A stretch of DNA of 64,000 bases from Streptomyces kaniharaensis (GCF_009569385.1 NZ_WBOF01000002.1:124001-188000), one strand, 5' to 3'; shown: positions 17,394 to 26,904, numbered from the stretch's first letter. Numbers and translations are program-made. The notes: generated from the sequence alone by a model not told the origin.

Positions 17394-18569
17394 GTGCGAG
17401 CGCGCACTCCGGCCGCGGTGGCCCGCATCGTCGCCTGGCTCATCCTGCTGACCGCAGCTGTCTTCCTCGCCGAGGGGCTGATGCTGTGGCTGCGCCACCG
17501 TCCCTCGCTCGGCCTGGTCTGTCTCGCCGCCGTCGGGGTGCCGGCCTTCGCCGTCACCTTCGCCCGCACCGTCCACGACGTCGTGGCCCGCGGCGGCGCC
17601 CGCGACCGGCACCTGCTGGACGTGGCGATCTGTACCAGCGTCGCCTTCGCCCTGCTGCTTCTGCTAGGTGGGGCCTGGGGCGCGCTGCCCTCCCTGGCCG
17701 CCTGCGCCGCCGTCGTCTCGCTGAGCGCCCGCCGCGCGGTCTGGGCCGCCACCGGCATCCTTCTCGCCACGGCGCTGTCCGACCTGCTCCTCGGCTTGCC
17801 CGCAGGCGTCCTCATCGACGTCGTCGTCCGTAGCGCGGTCACCGTGGCGGTCGTCGGAGCCCTCGGCCTGCTGCCTCTCTTCACCCGCGAGATCCACGAC
17901 AACCGCGCCGAACTGGCCCGCCTGGCGGTCCTTGAGGAACGGCTGCGCTTCGCCCGCGACCTGCACGACGTGCTCGGCCACGGCCTGTCGGTCGTCGGCA
18001 TGAAGCTGGAGGTGTCGCTGCTGCTCCTACGCAACGATCCCGACCGTGCCCGCACCGAGATCGAGCAGGCCCTCGGCGTCTCCCGCGAGTCCGTGTCCGA
18101 TCTGCGCTCCCTGGTCCGCGGCTACCGTCAGCCGTCCCTGGAGTCCGAACTGGAGGGCGTCCGCTCGGTCCTGCACTCCGCCGGCATCGCCTGCCGGACC
18201 GACCAGGTGCCCCCGGGCGTGCCGCAGCCCCTGCAGGACGTCGCCGGCTGGGTCGTCCGGGAGGGCGTCACCAACGTGCTGCGGCACAGCACGGCCACCG
18301 AGTGCCGCATCAAACTCCGGGTCGACGACGGCCGCTTGCTCGTCGAGGTCGCCAACGACCGGGCCCGTCCCACCGGCGCGGCCGACGGCAATGGCCTGCA
18401 CGGCCTGCGCGAGCGCCTCACCGACCTCGGCGGTGAACTGACCGCCGGACCCGACGGCGCCGGGGGTTTCCGGGTACTGGCCCACGCCCCGCTGAACCAC
18501 ACCGTACCCGGCCCGGCGGTCCGCGACCGGGCCACGCACGAACGCACCACGCAGAGGGGACCCGCATGA
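17394..18569 (+). CDS. sensor histidine kinase (HisKA_3 / DesK-NarX type)
   Basis: About 391 residues: several membrane helices in the first 165 residues, dimerisation/phosphoacceptor segment with RDLHDVLGHGLS (His acceptor) and a C-terminal HATPase with GLHGLRERLTDLGG. GTG 17394 is chosen because AGAGGGGGG lies nine bases upstream; ATG 17334 is in frame but lacks such a site. It should sense a membrane-linked signal and phosphorylate the regulator encoded next, which it overlaps by 4 bases. Confidence 0.93.
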   Translation: MRARTPAAVARIVAWLILLTAAVFLAEGLMLWLRHRPSLGLVCLAAVGVPAFAVTFARTVHDVVARGGARDRHLLDVAICTSVAFALLLLLGGAWGALPSLAACAAVVSLSARRAVWAATGILLATALSDLLLGLPAGVLIDVVVRSAVTVAVVGALGLLPLFTREIHDNRAELARLAVLEERLRFARDLHDVLGHGLSVVGMKLEVSLLLLRNDPDRARTEIEQALGVSRESVSDLRSLVRGYRQPSLESELEGVRSVLHSAGIACRTDQVPPGVPQPLQDVAGWVVREGVTNVLRHSTATECRIKLRVDDGRLLVEVANDRARPTGAADGNGLHGLRERLTDLGGELTAGPDGAGGFRVLAHAPLNHTVPGPAVRDRATHERTTQRGPA

Positions 18570-19174
18570 CGATCCACATCGCCGTCGCCGACAACGAGGC
18601 CTTCATCCGCGACTCGCTGTCCGTACTGCTCTCCGCGCACGAGGACCTCGAGGTCGTTGCCACCGCAGCGGACGGCACCGGCGCCGTCGCGGCCGTCCTC
18701 GCCGGCGGAGTCGACGTAGCCGTCCTCGACCTCGACATGCCGGTCATGAACGGACTCGCCGCCGCCGAGGCGATCCGGGACAGCCCGGCCGCGTGCGCCA
18801 TCGTCGTCCTGACCAGCCACGGCCGCCCCGGCCACCTCCAACGCGCGCTGAGCCTCGGCGTCCGGGGCTTCGTCACCAAGGACACCCCGGCCGCCCGGCT
18901 CGCCGAGATCGTCCGCACCGTGCACGGCGGCGGCCGGTACGTCGACCCTGAGATCGCCACCGACGCCCTGACTCTCGGCGGCAACCCGCTCTCCGCCCGC
19001 GAGCGTGAGGTCCTCGGCCTGGCCGGCGACGGCCTCTCCACCGCCCGTATTGCGGCCCGCACGCACCTCGCCGAGGGCACCGTCCGCAACTACATGTCCT
19101 CGGTGCTCGCCAAACTCGGCGTCGACAACAAACTCGCCGCCTACCAGCGGGCGAAGGAAACGGGCTGGCTCTAG
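18566..19174 (+). CDS. response regulator, NarL/LuxR (DesR) type
   Basis: 202 residues. Receiver domain 1-120 with the phosphoacceptor Asp in VAVLDLDMPVMNG and Lys in FVTKDTPA; C-terminal LuxR helix-turn-helix (LSAREREVLGLAGDGLSTA ... GTVRNYMSSVLAKLG). Overlaps the kinase gene (ATGA). Likely activates the transporter operon. Confidence 0.95.
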   Translation: MTIHIAVADNEAFIRDSLSVLLSAHEDLEVVATAADGTGAVAAVLAGGVDVAVLDLDMPVMNGLAAAEAIRDSPAACAIVVLTSHGRPGHLQRALSLGVRGFVTKDTPAARLAEIVRTVHGGGRYVDPEIATDALTLGGNPLSAREREVLGLAGDGLSTARIAARTHLAEGTVRNYMSSVLAKLGVDNKLAAYQRAKETGWL

Positions 19175-19706
19175 CATGCGGCTGGTCGAACGGAGCAGGG
19201 CCGTGGCGCCGAGGATGATTCGACGAGGAGGGCGAGGGGGACCGCGAGGGTCAGGAAGTACGAAGACGGCGTCCTGGGTATCGGAGCCGGAGATCAGGCT
19301 GGCGCCGATGTCGGCGACGAGGAACTGGGGCAGACCGAGAAGCCAGACCGTGACGGTTCTGTCCCTGGCCGGGCGGGGGCGCTGTGGCGTGGCAGGGGAA
19401 TACTGCGGGGGTGGGGCCAGAGGCGGCGACCCCGAGGGCATGGCGGGGACCGCGGGTACGGTGGGCATCGCGGGCCGAGCGGCGCTCACTGCGGCGTGGA
19501 GAACCTGCCCGAAGGCGGGGTCGTGGGGAGATCTCGTCCGTCAGGATGGCGCGAACGGTGTCCGCTGCTGTACCTCCTCCTCCCTCTGTGTCGAGCCGGA
19601 AGAGGGCCGAGGTGCCGGGCTGGGTGCGGCCGAGCCGTTCGCGCAGGAGCGCGGCCAGGACCTCGTTCAGCATCCCCGGCGTTCTGGCGGGGGTGACCGA
19701 GTTCAC
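19175..19706 (-). pseudogene. frameshifted and truncated hypothetical protein gene
   Basis: GTG 19706 starts NSVTPARTPGMLNEVLAALL, continuing RLGRTQPGTSALFRLDTEGG ... VRAILTDEIS. Removing one C from a CCCC run near 19525 joins it to HDPAFGQVLHAAVSAARPAM, a Pro-rich linker and TVTVWLLGLPQFLVADIGAS. This is the pattern of an actinobacterial protein with a helical N-terminus, Pro-rich linker and hydrophobic C-terminus, function unknown. The end runs into the response-regulator gene, so the 3' part is lost. Confidence 0.45.
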
Positions 19707-20059
19707 GAGAGGTCCTGACCGAGTACACGGCGGCCGAGCTTGACGCCGTCTTCCGGAAGCACCTGAAGGCATTTTTGAGCTGACCAACCACCCTCCGTGC
19801 GCGGGCTGATTCCTCCGCGAGGCTTGACCACGGCTCGTCAGGTCGCCCGTTGCCCGGCGCTCGCCGGTTCGTTGAGCCGGTCGGGTGGTCCGGTGGGCTG
19901 AGGCGAGAGGGCGGGGACGTGCGGTAGGAGTGGTCGCCGGAAGACGTGGTGGCGTGCTGGACCCTGGTCTCACCGATGAGCTGGTGGACCTGCTGGTGGC
20001 CCTGGTCCCGGCAGCTCCGGACGCGGGCCGGGTAAATCAGGTCACCGGCCTCTGAAGCC
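19707..20059 (+). other. intergenic region with transposase scraps
   Basis: At about 19927-19970 the plus strand reads EWSPEDVVACWTLV, resembling the N-terminus of DUF4158-type (Tn3-like) transposases, and it stops being recognisable at once. At 19833-19884 is a sequence similar to 430-480 (both begin GGCTCGTCAGG). No intact gene. Confidence 0.3.
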
Positions 20060-20824
20060 TCACTGGCCCTTTCCCGTGAGGCGTCCCCACAGACCCCGCA
20101 GCGGGCCCTGCTGCGCCTTCTCCTCTGCCATCCGGGCGCGGGCCTGGGCCGCGCTGATCTGCCGGTGCCCTTCGAGGAACATCCGCGTGAAATGCTCCTG
20201 CCGCGCTCTGTCGGCCTGCTGCTCCTCCTCGCGGCGCCGTAGCGCCTCCAGTTGCTCGGGGGTCCGGGGCGGCATCTCGGGGCGCAGCGTGCTGCCGTCG
20301 GTCATGGCGTCCCGGAGCAACGCGATGCACGCGGCGGCGTCCTGGGGGCGCTCGGCCGGGTCGCGGGCCGTGAGCCGCTGTATCACGACCAGGTACGGCA
20401 GAGGTGCGAGGCGTCCGTCGTCGTCGTGGTGCAGCATGGCCACCAGGACCCGCCCGGCGCCGTAGAGGTCGGAACGCGCGTCGGCCGGCCGCTCCGGGGC
20501 TGCGAAGAAGCTGTCATCCGCGGCGGGTCCCGGCAGGCCGGGGAGCCCGGCGTCCAGGAGGACGACGGGCCGATCGAGGTCATCGGTGAGGAGGATGTTC
20601 GACGGCCGGACGCCACCGTGCGCGAGTCCGCCGGCGTGCAGGTGCTCCAGCCCGCGCAGGACGTCGGTGACCAGCGCGCCGGCCGTGCGCGGGGCGGAAT
20701 TGCCCAGGGTGTCGGCGAGTTCGGCGGCGAGGGTGCGGCCGCTGGTGCTGCCCGGTGCGGTCGGCGGGCGCCGGGGCTGCGGCAAACGGGGAGGGCTTCC
20801 CGGTCGGCTGTCGGACCTGGCCAT
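20060..20824 (-). pseudogene. protein-kinase-like gene lacking the N-lobe and catalytic residues
   Basis: The frame reads RTLAAELADTLG..., then LEHLHAGGLAHGGVRPSNIL and VVLLDAGLPGLPG. These align with the kinase C-lobe, but HRD is HGG and DFG is DAG, and the glycine loop and Lys are absent because the gene is cut before the alpha-E region. The tail (residues 200-254) is a charged coil (LEALRRREEEQQADRARQEH). Either a degraded kinase or the C-lobe part of a genuine pseudokinase. Confidence 0.55.
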
Positions 20825-20843
20825 CGCTGCGTGACGTCCCCGC

Positions 20844-20882
20844 GTCCCACGCTGCGGCGGCACGTCCGCGGCAGCGTGGGAC
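20844..20882. repeat. inverted repeat, 12-bp perfect arms
   Basis: GTCCCACGCTGC at 20844-20855 pairs with GCAGCGTGGGAC at 20871-20882, with a 15-base GC-rich loop. There is no T tract on either side. It may be a terminator-like hairpin or an operator, located at the edge of the truncated kinase gene. Confidence 0.5.
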
Positions 20883-20997
20883 ACGTACGCGGCGCCCTCT
20901 GCGGCTCGGCCCAGGTTCAGGGTTCGGCGTTAAGGTATTCGAAGCCGCAGGATCCGCAGTGCAGCCGACCGGGTCGTCGTCCGGTCCGCTCCCCGCA

Positions 20998-21267
20998 GCG
21001 GCGGCGCTGCCTTCACCGTCCTGGCGCCGCTGCGCAGCAGCCGGACCGTCCGGTACCTCGGGGAGCGCATGTCGGCCGGGGTCGTGGTGATCCTCTTTCT
21101 GTGCTGCCTGCGGGACCTGCCGGTCACCGATTCCCGCGCGCTCGCGCCGGTGGCGGCTTTCGCCGTCGCCGTGGGCTCCATCTGTGGTGCGCCGTAACGC
21201 CTTGTTGGGCATCGTTGGGGGCGCCGCGGTCAATGTGGTGTTGGCCGGCGTGCACTTCGGTTGCTGA
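20998..21267 (+). pseudogene. remnant of an AzlD-type branched-chain amino acid exporter subunit
   Basis: One frame gives VRYLGERMSAGVVVILFLCC then LRDLPVTDSRALAPVAAFAV, and the next gives VRRNALLGIVGGAAVNVVLA before TGA 21265-21267. The terminal RRNALLxIxxGTAVxVVL-like motif is characteristic of small AzlD membrane proteins. A frame change near 21180 and lack of a good start make it broken. No AzlC partner is present. Confidence 0.5.
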
Positions 21268-21274
21268 TGTCCGG

Positions 21275-22618
21275 TCACCGCGGTCGGCGGGTCAGGGTGG
21301 CTGTGAACGGTCGCGGGGTCATCGAGGAGCCGCGGGTTGGGCGGATCGGGCGGCCGGGGATCGGAGTGAGCGACCAGTGGGTGGCGATGGTGGCGATGGC
21401 GAGGGTGGCCTCGGTGGTGCCGACGGCGTCGCCGATGCAGCGGCGGGCGCCGGCCCCGAAGGGGGTGTAGGTGCCTGGCGTGGGGCGGGAGTTGGTGAGC
21501 CAGCGGTCGGGGTCGAAGCGGTCGAGGGCGGGGAACAGGTCGGCCCGGCGGTGCAGCAGGTACGGGCTGTACAGGATGGTGGCGCCGGCCGGGACGCGGT
21601 GGCCGCCGAGCTCCGCGTCACCGTCGGCGACGACCCGGCTGAGGATCCAGGCGGGTGGGTAGAGCCGCAGGGTCTCGGTGACGATGCGGGTGGTCAGCGG
21701 GAGGGCGGGCAGGTCCTCGTGTCGGGCGGGGCGGCCGTCGAGGACGGTGTCGAGCTCGGTGTGCAGCCGTTCGCGGACGGACGGGTGGGCGGCGAGCAGG
21801 GTCCAGGCCCAGGAGAGGGTGGCGGCGGTGGTCTCCATCCCGGCGAGCAGGAAGGTGACCATCTGGTCGTGGATCTCCTCGTCGGACAGGCCCCGTCCGT
21901 CGTCGTCGCGGGCGGCGAGCAGTATGGAGAGCAGGTCGTGGTGGTCGGTGCCGGCGGCGCGGTAGGCGGCGATGAGGCGTCTGGTGATCTCGGCGAGGTC
22001 GGCGCGGGCGCGCTGGTAGCGGTGGTTGCCGGGGGTGGGGATCCGGTTGAGGCCGGGCAGCGGCATCATGACCCGCCGGGCGACGCCCTTGATGACGATG
22101 TTCATGCTGTCGTGGACGGGCAGCGAGCCGGCCTGTTCGTGGGCGGCGAAGAGGCAGCGGGCAGTGGCGGCGATGGTGAGCCGGTGCATCGCGGCGGGGA
22201 CGTCGATCACCTGGCCGTTCCGCCAGGGCGCGATGGCGCCGGCTATCTCCTCGGCCATTATGGCGGCGTAGCCGGGCAGCCGTTCGCGGTGGAATGCGGG
22301 CTGGAGCAGGCGGCGTTGGCGCCGGTGGTCGGAGGCGGGGCAGGTGATGAGGCCGTCGCCGAACACCTCGCGGGCTCTGTCGAAGATCAGCCCGCCCTTG
22401 TCGTAGACGCGGTGCTCGGTGAGCAACTGGCGGACCAGGTCGGGGTGGCAGGCGACGTAGGCGTCCAGCGGGCCGAGCCGGAGCCGGACGAGGTCGCCGT
22501 GGGCGGGCAGGCCGGCCACGAACTCGTACGGGCGTCGGACGAAGGCGGGGGCGTGGCCGAGCAGGGGCAGGGCGCCGGGGGCGGTGGTCAAAATGTACTG
22601 GGTGGGCACGGGCGTCAC
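21275..22618 (-). CDS. cytochrome P450 (terpene-associated type)
   Basis: About 447 residues from GTG 22618. P450 landmarks: I-helix AGMETTAA, ExxR in ETLRLYPP, PERF-like FDPDRWL and the haem loop FGAGARRCIG with its Cys. The N-terminal PGALPLLGHAPAFVRRPYEF and the HRRQRRLLQPAFHRERL segment resemble P450s that act on bacterial sesquiterpenes. It is 11 kb from the terpene synthase operon and on the same strand, so a shared pathway is possible but unproven. The start is uncertain; a longer ORF continues upstream. Confidence 0.9.
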   Translation of the reverse strand: MTPVPTQYILTTAPGALPLLGHAPAFVRRPYEFVAGLPAHGDLVRLRLGPLDAYVACHPDLVRQLLTEHRVYDKGGLIFDRAREVFGDGLITCPASDHRRQRRLLQPAFHRERLPGYAAIMAEEIAGAIAPWRNGQVIDVPAAMHRLTIAATARCLFAAHEQAGSLPVHDSMNIVIKGVARRVMMPLPGLNRIPTPGNHRYQRARADLAEITRRLIAAYRAAGTDHHDLLSILLAARDDDGRGLSDEEIHDQMVTFLLAGMETTAATLSWAWTLLAAHPSVRERLHTELDTVLDGRPARHEDLPALPLTTRIVTETLRLYPPAWILSRVVADGDAELGGHRVPAGATILYSPYLLHRRADLFPALDRFDPDRWLTNSRPTPGTYTPFGAGARRCIGDAVGTTEATLAIATIATHWSLTPIPGRPIRPTRGSSMTPRPFTATLTRRPR

Positions 22619-22836
22619 CTTGAGTGTGGGGGTTGGTGATCGGCAGCTTCCCTGGCCGTGATCGGCGAAACGGCCGTCTCCCGGCGGTTGGGTGAACATG
22701 AGAGCGCATGCCGAACTTGTGTGCGCCGTCCGGCGGTTGGTGTTGAACGGGCGCACTGGGGGCGCCCGACGGGCTATCCGCGGGCGCCGCCGCGCGCCTG
22801 GACTGCGGAGCTCTTGCGAAACTGCCGGTCAGTAGG
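22619..22836 (-). other. upstream region of the P450 gene
   Basis: About 220 bases that should hold the promoter of the P450 gene. CGGCGGTTGG occurs twice (near 22682 and 22731). No clear -10/-35 or gene. Confidence 0.3.
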
Positions 22837-22945
22837 AAAGGGGAGTTGGGAGACTGACGAGCGGGCCCACGCGTTCACCGATGACGCCGTCGGCGCGCAC
22901 GACGCGGTGGCGCCGGCCGCCCTCGTGCGTGCCGGCGAGGTCAAC
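22837..22945 (+). pseudogene. possible N-terminal scrap of an amidase
   Basis: One frame reads TDERAHAFTDDAVGAHDAVA then PAALVRAGEVN. The TDDAxGxxDAVxxAxLVRxGEV pattern is typical of amidase-signature family N-termini. It is cut at about 22946 by the next fragment. Short, so tentative. Confidence 0.35.
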
Positions 22946-22950
22946 CCCCC

Positions 22951-24015
22951 GGCAGCCTGCTGCCGGGCGGGAAGCGGAAGGTGCGTCCGGACGGTGTGTG
23001 GCAGGTCCCGGGGATCGGGGTGCCGGTGCTGATGGTCGAGGTCGACCGCTCCACCATGGCGGTGGAGCGGGTGGCGGCGAAGTTCTCCCGGTATCGCGAG
23101 CTGTGCCGCACCAGGGTCCGCGACAACGATCCGGCCCGCTCCGGCCAGGAGCCGGCCGACCGCATGGTGCACGGGTGGCGCTGTACCTGGCCCCGGCACT
23201 CCCGGGCCGGGTATCCGCCGGTCGCGCTGGTCGTCACCGATGCCGGACCGGTCGCGCTGGCAGGCCGGCAGCAGGCCGTCGCTGAGCTGTCCGTCGACTG
23301 CTGGCTCGGCCGGTGGTGCAGGGAGGTCCGCGACGACAACGATGACGGGTGGCGCGAGTACGACGACGCGGTGCCCATCGTCGCGACCACCCTGGAGCTG
23401 CTGGCCGAGCACGGGCCGCTCGGGCCGGTGTGGTGGCGCTTCGGCCGCTCGGGCCGGCACTCCCTGATCGAGGCGCTGGAGAACCCGGACAACCGGGCCG
23501 CCTACGACCTGCGCCAGGCCGCCCGCGAGGACGAGGAGCACAAGGCCCACCGGGAGCTGATGGACTCCCTGGTCTGCGCTGGCTGCGGCGACGTTCCCGA
23601 GGAGGAGAGCACCTGGGAGTACGGCCGCCAGGGACAGGTCGAGTGGACCCGCCGGCCGGGTGGCCGCTGCTGGTCCTGCCACCAGGAACACACGGAGCGC
23701 CTGGAACGGGAGGCCGAAGAACAGCTGGAGGCCGCCCGCACGGCGAACGCCGCGCTGCGCCCGTGCTGGACGTGCCGGGGCTCGATCGGGGGGAAGGAGG
23801 ACTCGAAGCTGGAGCTGCGGGAGAAGGCCCGGCCGGACCAGCTGGAGTGCCCCGAGTGCGTACAGGCCCGCGCCGCAAAGGACTTGGGCCCGCTGATGCT
23901 GCCCGCCCCGACCAAGCGCGAGCTGGTGGCCGCGCTGGTCTCCACTCCAGACGATCCGTGGTGGGAGGAGCGGGTGCTGCACGCCAAGCTCTTCCCGCCG
24001 AAGGCGCGGGTGTGA
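22951..24015 (+). pseudogene. replication-relaxation family gene, C-terminal part
   Basis: The frame begins without a start (GSLLPGGKRKVRPDGVWQV) and runs 350 residues. Segments VRPDGVWQVPGIGVPVLMVE and EVDRSTMAVERVAAKFSRYR are the core of the Replic_Relax domain, which has a PD-(D/E)XK-like strand pattern. The C-terminus carries three CxxC pairs (CAGCGD, CWSCHQ, CWTCRG and CPEC), suggesting zinc binding. The N-terminal winged helix, as seen at 10965-11574, is missing. A GTG at 22981 could start a shortened product. These proteins occur on Streptomyces plasmids near replication and transfer genes. Confidence 0.65.
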
Positions 24016-24151
24016 TCTCTGCTGGTGTCTGGGGGCTCGTGGATCTTGGCGGACCACGACATGGCGGGTCGCCGGGCCATACGGAGACGCTGGCCCGACG
24101 GTCTGAGAAAACTGCTCGCCCCGGGCTTTTGCGGGCTGCCATCATCGGGCC

Positions 24152-24688
24152 ATGGCGACGCTGTTCCTGATGGTGGGCCTGCCCGGTGCCGGGAAGACCA
24201 CGGAGGCCCGTCGACTCGCCGGGCGGCACCGCGCGGTCAGGCTGAGCCCCGATGAGTGGATGATTCCGCTGTTCGACGGACTCGAGGCCGACGGCAAGCG
24301 GGACGTCCTTGAGGGGCGGCTGCTGACGATCGGTCTGGAGGCGCTGCGGGCGGGCGCCGACGTCGTGGTGGACTTTGGCTGCTGGGGACGGGACGAGCGC
24401 ACCGCGATCCGCTGGCTGGCGCAGTCCGCCGGCGGGGCCTGCCGGATGGTCTACCTCCCGGTTGACTCGGACACCCAGCGCGCCCGGATCGCCCACCGCT
24501 GGGCGACGATGCCGCACGAGACCCTGCCGATGACCGAGGACGACATCCTCGACGGGCACGCCCACTTCGAGGAGCCGGACGCGGCCGAACTGGGTGGACG
24601 GATCCTCGACGCGCCCCCACCGGCATGGGCCGACTGGCACGCCTGGGCCGCGTGGCGCTGGCCCTCCTTCGCCTGGCAAGTGCCGTGA
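24152..24688 (+). CDS. P-loop kinase (AAA_33 / zeta-toxin-like fold)
   Basis: 178 residues. Walker A GLPGAGKTT at 9-17, then RLSPDEWMIPLFD, VVVDFGCWGRDERTAIRW and a basic lid (RARIAHRW). Small enzymes of this type phosphorylate nucleotides, sugars or antibiotics; the substrate is unknown. Intact, with its own start 136 bases after the preceding fragment. Confidence 0.8.
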   Translation: MATLFLMVGLPGAGKTTEARRLAGRHRAVRLSPDEWMIPLFDGLEADGKRDVLEGRLLTIGLEALRAGADVVVDFGCWGRDERTAIRWLAQSAGGACRMVYLPVDSDTQRARIAHRWATMPHETLPMTEDDILDGHAHFEEPDAAELGGRILDAPPPAWADWHAWAAWRWPSFAWQVP

Positions 24689-24760
24689 ATCCCGGACCGA
24701 GGTCAAGTGTGACCTGTTGGTGTTGTGGGGCGTGGAATGGCCTCTCATGCCGGGTGTGCA

Positions 24761-24938
24761 GTCTCAAAAAACATGCAACTTTGCTGATGCTGTGAGCTGC
24801 AGGTTTGCAGATTGGCTGAGACGCTGATTCTGAGTCGATCATGGCAAGGGCGCTGAGTGGCGGGGCATTTGTGCAGGTCGTCGAGGTCTGATCGTTGTTT
24901 GCAAGTTGAATTGAGACATTTGGCAGATTGATTGAGAC
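24761..24938. repeat. four degenerate TGAGAC/GTCTCA-type repeats (possible transposon end)
   Basis: GTCTCAAAAAACATGCAAC (24761-24779) and three copies in the opposite orientation: TTTGCAGATTGGCTGAGAC (24804-24822), TTTGCAAGTTGAATTGAGAC (24898-24917), TTTGGCAGATTGATTGAGAC (24919-24938). This stretch is visibly richer in A+T than its surroundings. Multiple ~20-bp repeats next to a TniB-like gene are what Tn7/Tn5053-type transposon ends look like, where they bind the transposase. Confidence 0.6.
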
Positions 24939-24980
24939 TCCATGAGCGGCCAGCGGCTGGCGGCCTGGGACGGGCCCGTC

Positions 24981-26412
24981 TCAGGCCTTCGTGATGTGGG
25001 GTGTTGATCGGGATGCCGAGGCCGGTGGCTGCTCGTGGTGTTCGGCGCTGGTCGGGGTTGTGCCGGTATCGGTCGGCAGGATGGGGGCCGGTACGACGTG
25101 GTGCCGGTACGGGTTGCGGCTGGCCGTGTGTTTCCGTGTCCTGGCGGTGGTCTGGAGGAGATGGCCTGCGGCGTGGACCGCGCGGATGCGCTGGGCCGCG
25201 TTGCGAAGCGCCTCGGGTGTGGTGGTCGGGGCGTTGCGGGGGACCCGAACCTGCCCGGGGGCCGGTTGGGCGGGGTCCGGGCGGTGAAGGTGCGGCTCAG
25301 CCGTTTTCGGGGGTGCCTGGGGCGTGGGTGGGGTGGGGATGTCGAGGTAGGCGGCGGCTTCTTTGAGGAGGTTGCTGGTGATGGCTTCGTCGCCTCCGAG
25401 GATGGCGAGTTGCGCGGCCGTCCCTGTGAGCGGGACGAGGTGTTCCATGAGGCCGTCGGTGGCGAGGTAGAGGAATTCCTCGTGGTCGAGGAGGCCTTTG
25501 GCCGGTTGCCGGTGCAGGCGGAGTAGTTCGTTGAGGGATACCAGGACCTTGACCCACTCGTCGGGGTGTTCCTTCGACCGGCCCGGGATGCGGTTGACCC
25601 ACAGGGTGGGCACCGTGCGGGGGCGGATCGTGGTGGTCTTCTCGGTGACCCGGCGCAGTGGGCTGGAGCGGGTGCGGGCCTCTCGCAGGATGTCGCTGGA
25701 GCCCAGGCCGTTCCAGAACACGGTCAGGCCGCCCAGTTCGTCGCCCAGGTGGTCGAAGTAGTCGAAGGTGGGCTGGAGGTCCGCGGGGCCGAGGCGGTCG
25801 ATGCCGTCGACGAGGCAGAGTTTGGTGCGGGCGCCTCGCAGAACGTGGACGACGGGGCCGGTGAGGTCCTTCATCCGTGGCTGGGGCTGGTGATCGGTGC
25901 CCGGCCGGTATACGTCCCAGCCCAGGAACGTGGCGAGGGCGGCGGACCATTCGGCGTAACTGCCCGGGGAGAGCGGGGTGTTGATGCAGACCACGGGGAT
26001 GCGGTGTTCGTCGATGCCGTGCAGCTTCTCCAGGCGGCCTTGGTGGGCCGAGGCCGATGTGGTGGGCCAGGAAGCGTTTTCCGGTTCCGCGGCAGTCGCT
26101 GTCGATAGCGATGTGGGCGGCGCCGCGCTGGTCTGGCTCGCGGTTGAGGAGGAGCAGGCGGTGGGCGGTCTTGAGGCCGTTGTTGATGTCGGTGGTCGGG
26201 ATCTTGCCGAGGCGGCCGTGGTAGCGAACGCGGGGGTCGTCCTCGTCGACGGGGGTGCCCGCGGGGGCGCAGTCTTGCAGGTTGGGCGCGATGGTGGGCT
26301 GGCGCAGGCGGGTCAGCCAGCCGCGTCTCGTGGTCGCGGGCCCGGTGTCCAGGGGCGGTGCGGCGGGCGGCGGGCAGACCGGGTCGGGGCCGGTGCGCGT
26401 GCGGGGGCTCAA
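24981..26412 (-). pseudogene. TniB/TnsC-like AAA ATPase gene with frameshifts
   Basis: TTG 26412 overlaps the stop of the upstream frame (TTGA). First frame: PTTDINNGLKTAHRLLLLN, AHIAIDSDCRGTGKRFLAHH (degenerate Walker A). After frame changes near 26065: HQGRLEKLHGIDEHRIPVVC, then an open frame with TKLCLVDGIDRLG (Walker B), FDYFDHLGDELGGLTVFWNG and SPLRRVTEKTTTIRP. The order fits a TniB-type transposition regulator. The Pro/His-rich C-terminal tail is unusual. At least one indel breaks it, and Walker A has R instead of T in the present frame. Confidence 0.6.
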
Positions 26413-26848
26413 CGGTCCTCTTTGGGCCTGGTGCTCGGCCCGTCTTCGGGCTGCGGGCCGGGTGCGGGGGGTGTGTCGGGGACACTTCCGGTGTCGGGAG
26501 TGTTGAGGACGCAGGCCAGGAACTCGTCGAGGGACTGGCCGGGCTGCGGGTCGGGGGCCGGGTCGGGCAGGAACAACTCGGCGGCTGGGCGGTCCAGGTC
26601 GGGGAAGGGGTCGATGGCGTCGCGGTCCAGTGGCGGCAGGCCTTGCGCGTAGGGGCGGCGCGGCTGCGCGCACGCTCGGTGTGCGCGTGGTCGGGGAGTG
26701 ACTGCGGCCGCGGGGCGGGCGTTCGTGCCTCAAGTGGTCGTCCGCCGCCGGCGTCGCGCAGCAGTTTGTCGAGGGCGCGGGCGATGCCGGCTCGCCTCGC
26801 GGGGAGCCGCCGGCTGCGAGGAAGAGGCGGGGACTGGAAACGGAGCAT
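26413..26848 (-). pseudogene. decayed coding region upstream of the TniB-like gene
   Basis: Coding-like pieces in shifting frames: RLPARRAGIARALDKLLRD, then LPPLDRDAIDPFPDLDRPAA and SLDEFLACVLNTPD ending ...RPKEDR before a stop that overlaps the next TTG. Position suggests the 3' end of a transposase gene (TniA-like), but no catalytic motif is visible, so the identity is open. Confidence 0.35.
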
Positions 26849-26904
26849 CAGCCACCGCGCCAGTCCCCGACCCTACTCAGGGTTCGGGCCGGTCAGCCGC
26901 GTAC

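Noticed and set aside
18128..19489. A 453-codon minus-strand frame across the kinase and response-regulator genes
   Set aside because: Antisense to well-conserved genes; only the part beyond 19175 has coding character and is annotated as part of the pseudogene there.
20252..22639. A 795-codon plus-strand frame over the P450 and kinase-like genes
   Set aside because: Gly/Val/Glu-rich repeats typical of the complement of GC-rich coding sequence; the P450 on the other strand has all conserved motifs.
24761..24938. CRISPR array
   Set aside because: Only four degenerate repeats with mixed orientation and spacings of 1 to 75 bases, and no cas genes. Transposon-end repeats explain it better.
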